Shown here one piece after another: positions 18,480-19,258 of a stretch of DNA of 19,258 bases; within the stretch, counting starts at the first letter, position 1, and every line of letters starts with the position of its first letter. The stretch comes from Clostridiales bacterium (GTDB lineage: Bacteria > Bacillota > Clostridia > Oscillospirales > Oscillospiraceae). The stretch is taken from the NCBI GenBank assembly GCA_009774055.1, contig VSNB01000026.1:1-19258 (forward strand). The letters are read 5' to 3'. A program made the position numbers and the translations under genes. The notes under the pieces are model-generated. The model was not told where the DNA came from. It did not search any database and worked only from the letters and a program-made list of their open reading frames with translations.

Positions 18480-19258
18480 ATGGCAGACGAAAAATTAAAC
18501 GTGAGCCCGGAGGAAAATCCCCAGCCCAGCTTGTTCGATACTGGCCCGGCGGATGCTCCTGCCCCGGAAACATCCGCGCCGGAGCCCCCGGCCCCGGAGA
18601 ACATTCCCGAGCAGGCCGCCGTGGAACCACCCGCCCAGGATGCCCCGGCGGGTGCTCCCGGCGAGGTGAGTGTATCCGCTGACCAGATTGAAAAGCTCAT
18701 GGCAGAACAGCGGGCGGCGGGACGTGCGGAGGTGGAAAAGAACGAGCCACCCGAACCGGAACAGCCGCCCACCCCGGCCCCGGAGGATAAGGCCGCCGGG
18801 GAAAAGGAGCCCGAGAAAAAGGGAAAGGCCGCCAAAGAGAAAACGCCCGAGCCGGATAAGTCCAAGGGCAGGCGAGGCCGCAAGCCCAAAGAAGAAAAAG
18901 CGGGGCCCGGTGAACCGGGAGGGACGGGGGCCCGCCGTGGCCGCCCGGCCAAGGCTGACAAGGCGGCCCCGGACAGGCCCCCGTCCCCACCTCGAGACAA
19001 AATGTCCCAAAGCAAGGGGGCCAAGGCCGCCACGGTAAAGGGCAAAGAAGAAGCCCCTGCCGCTCCCCAGCCTGCGCCGGAAGCGCCGCCCCAGCCCCGT
19101 GACGCGACCCGCGCTGAAAAGGAAGAGATTGTATATCTCAACCTCTCGGAGCTGTTCCCGTTCAAAGACCATCCTTTCGGTGTGCGGGACGATGCGGAAA
19201 TGAAAGGGCTTGTGGAGTCCGTCAAGGACAACGGCGTACACCAGCCCGCGCTGGTGCG
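18480..19258 (+). CDS. ParB/Spo0J-like partition protein of conjugative-element type, partial at 3' end
   Basis: The frame is open to the window edge: 259 residues are visible. Residues 1-210 are low-complexity, rich in Pro, Ala, Glu and Lys, with LFDTG near the start and two AT-hook-like cores, GRRGRKPK (about 130-137) and RRGRPAK (about 152-158). The ParB N-terminal domain begins at about 216 with EIVYLNLSELFPFKDHPFGV and the NGVHQPALV motif, the form found in Tn1549-like integrative conjugative elements. ParB proteins load on parS sites and, in the chromosomal family, use CTP; in such elements they aid maintenance or regulation. ATG 18480 has AAGGAGG 6 nt upstream. No parA is seen upstream. 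The HTH part of ParB is outside the window. Confidence 0.85.
   Translation, partial: MADEKLNVSPEENPQPSLFDTGPADAPAPETSAPEPPAPENIPEQAAVEPPAQDAPAGAPGEVSVSADQIEKLMAEQRAAGRAEVEKNEPPEPEQPPTPAPEDKAAGEKEPEKKGKAAKEKTPEPDKSKGRRGRKPKEEKAGPGEPGGTGARRGRPAKADKAAPDRPPSPPRDKMSQSKGAKAATVKGKEEAPAAPQPAPEAPPQPRDATRAEKEEIVYLNLSELFPFKDHPFGVRDDAEMKGLVESVKDNGVHQPALV

Noticed and set aside
18461..19231. Minus-strand frames opposite the ParB-like gene
   Set aside because: Gly/Ser/Ala/Arg-rich shadow frames; the plus frame has an ideal ribosome binding site and a ParB domain.

Overview
The window looks like the chromosome of a moderately high-GC, endospore-forming anaerobic Firmicute, most likely an Oscillospiraceae-type gut Clostridium. 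Evidence: strong AGGAGG-type ribosome binding sites, consensus sigma-A promoters, TTG/GTG starts, and families typical of that group (DUF4358, DUF6442, DUF1836, a YlbJ-like sporulation membrane protein, large lipoprotein oligopeptide binders). The taxonomic call is inference from gene content only.

Layout. 1-5300 carries short, separate units: a membrane-anchored parvulin foldase (minus); a two-gene unit of a small conserved protein and a DUF4358/transglutaminase lipoprotein (minus); a divergent plus-strand DUF6442-DUF6442-HTH cassette behind a consensus promoter and a perfect palindromic operator; and a convergent barnase-barstar pair in which the RNase is a predicted lipoprotein. 5294-14790 is one minus-strand operon, oppABCDF plus a final ApbE-like gene, driven by a consensus promoter at 14759-14787 with a structured leader of about 210 nt. 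14879-17451 holds a TrhA/hemolysin III protein (minus), then DUF1836 and YlbJ-like genes (plus). 17662-18273 is an Xre-type regulator that appears cut short at its 3' end. After the apparent junction near 18259 comes a partial ParB-like gene of the Tn1549-like conjugative-element type, running off the right edge.

The most unusual part is the peptide transporter. Four of its five Opp parts depart from textbook architecture. The solute-binding protein appears circularly permuted: the helical segment that normally ends family-5 binding proteins sits at its N-terminus, and the protein stops where that segment should begin. OppB has an extracellular domain of about 275 residues between TM1 and TM2. 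OppD has a charged coiled-coil insert of about 240 residues between Walker A and the Q-loop. OppF ends in a two-helix membrane hairpin. The last gene encodes a membrane-anchored ApbE-fold protein that seems to lack the catalytic and metal-binding motifs. Together these suggest a remodelled peptide importer with extra extracellular and cytoplasmic modules, possibly controlled by leader attenuation. No rRNA, tRNA or CRISPR array was seen.
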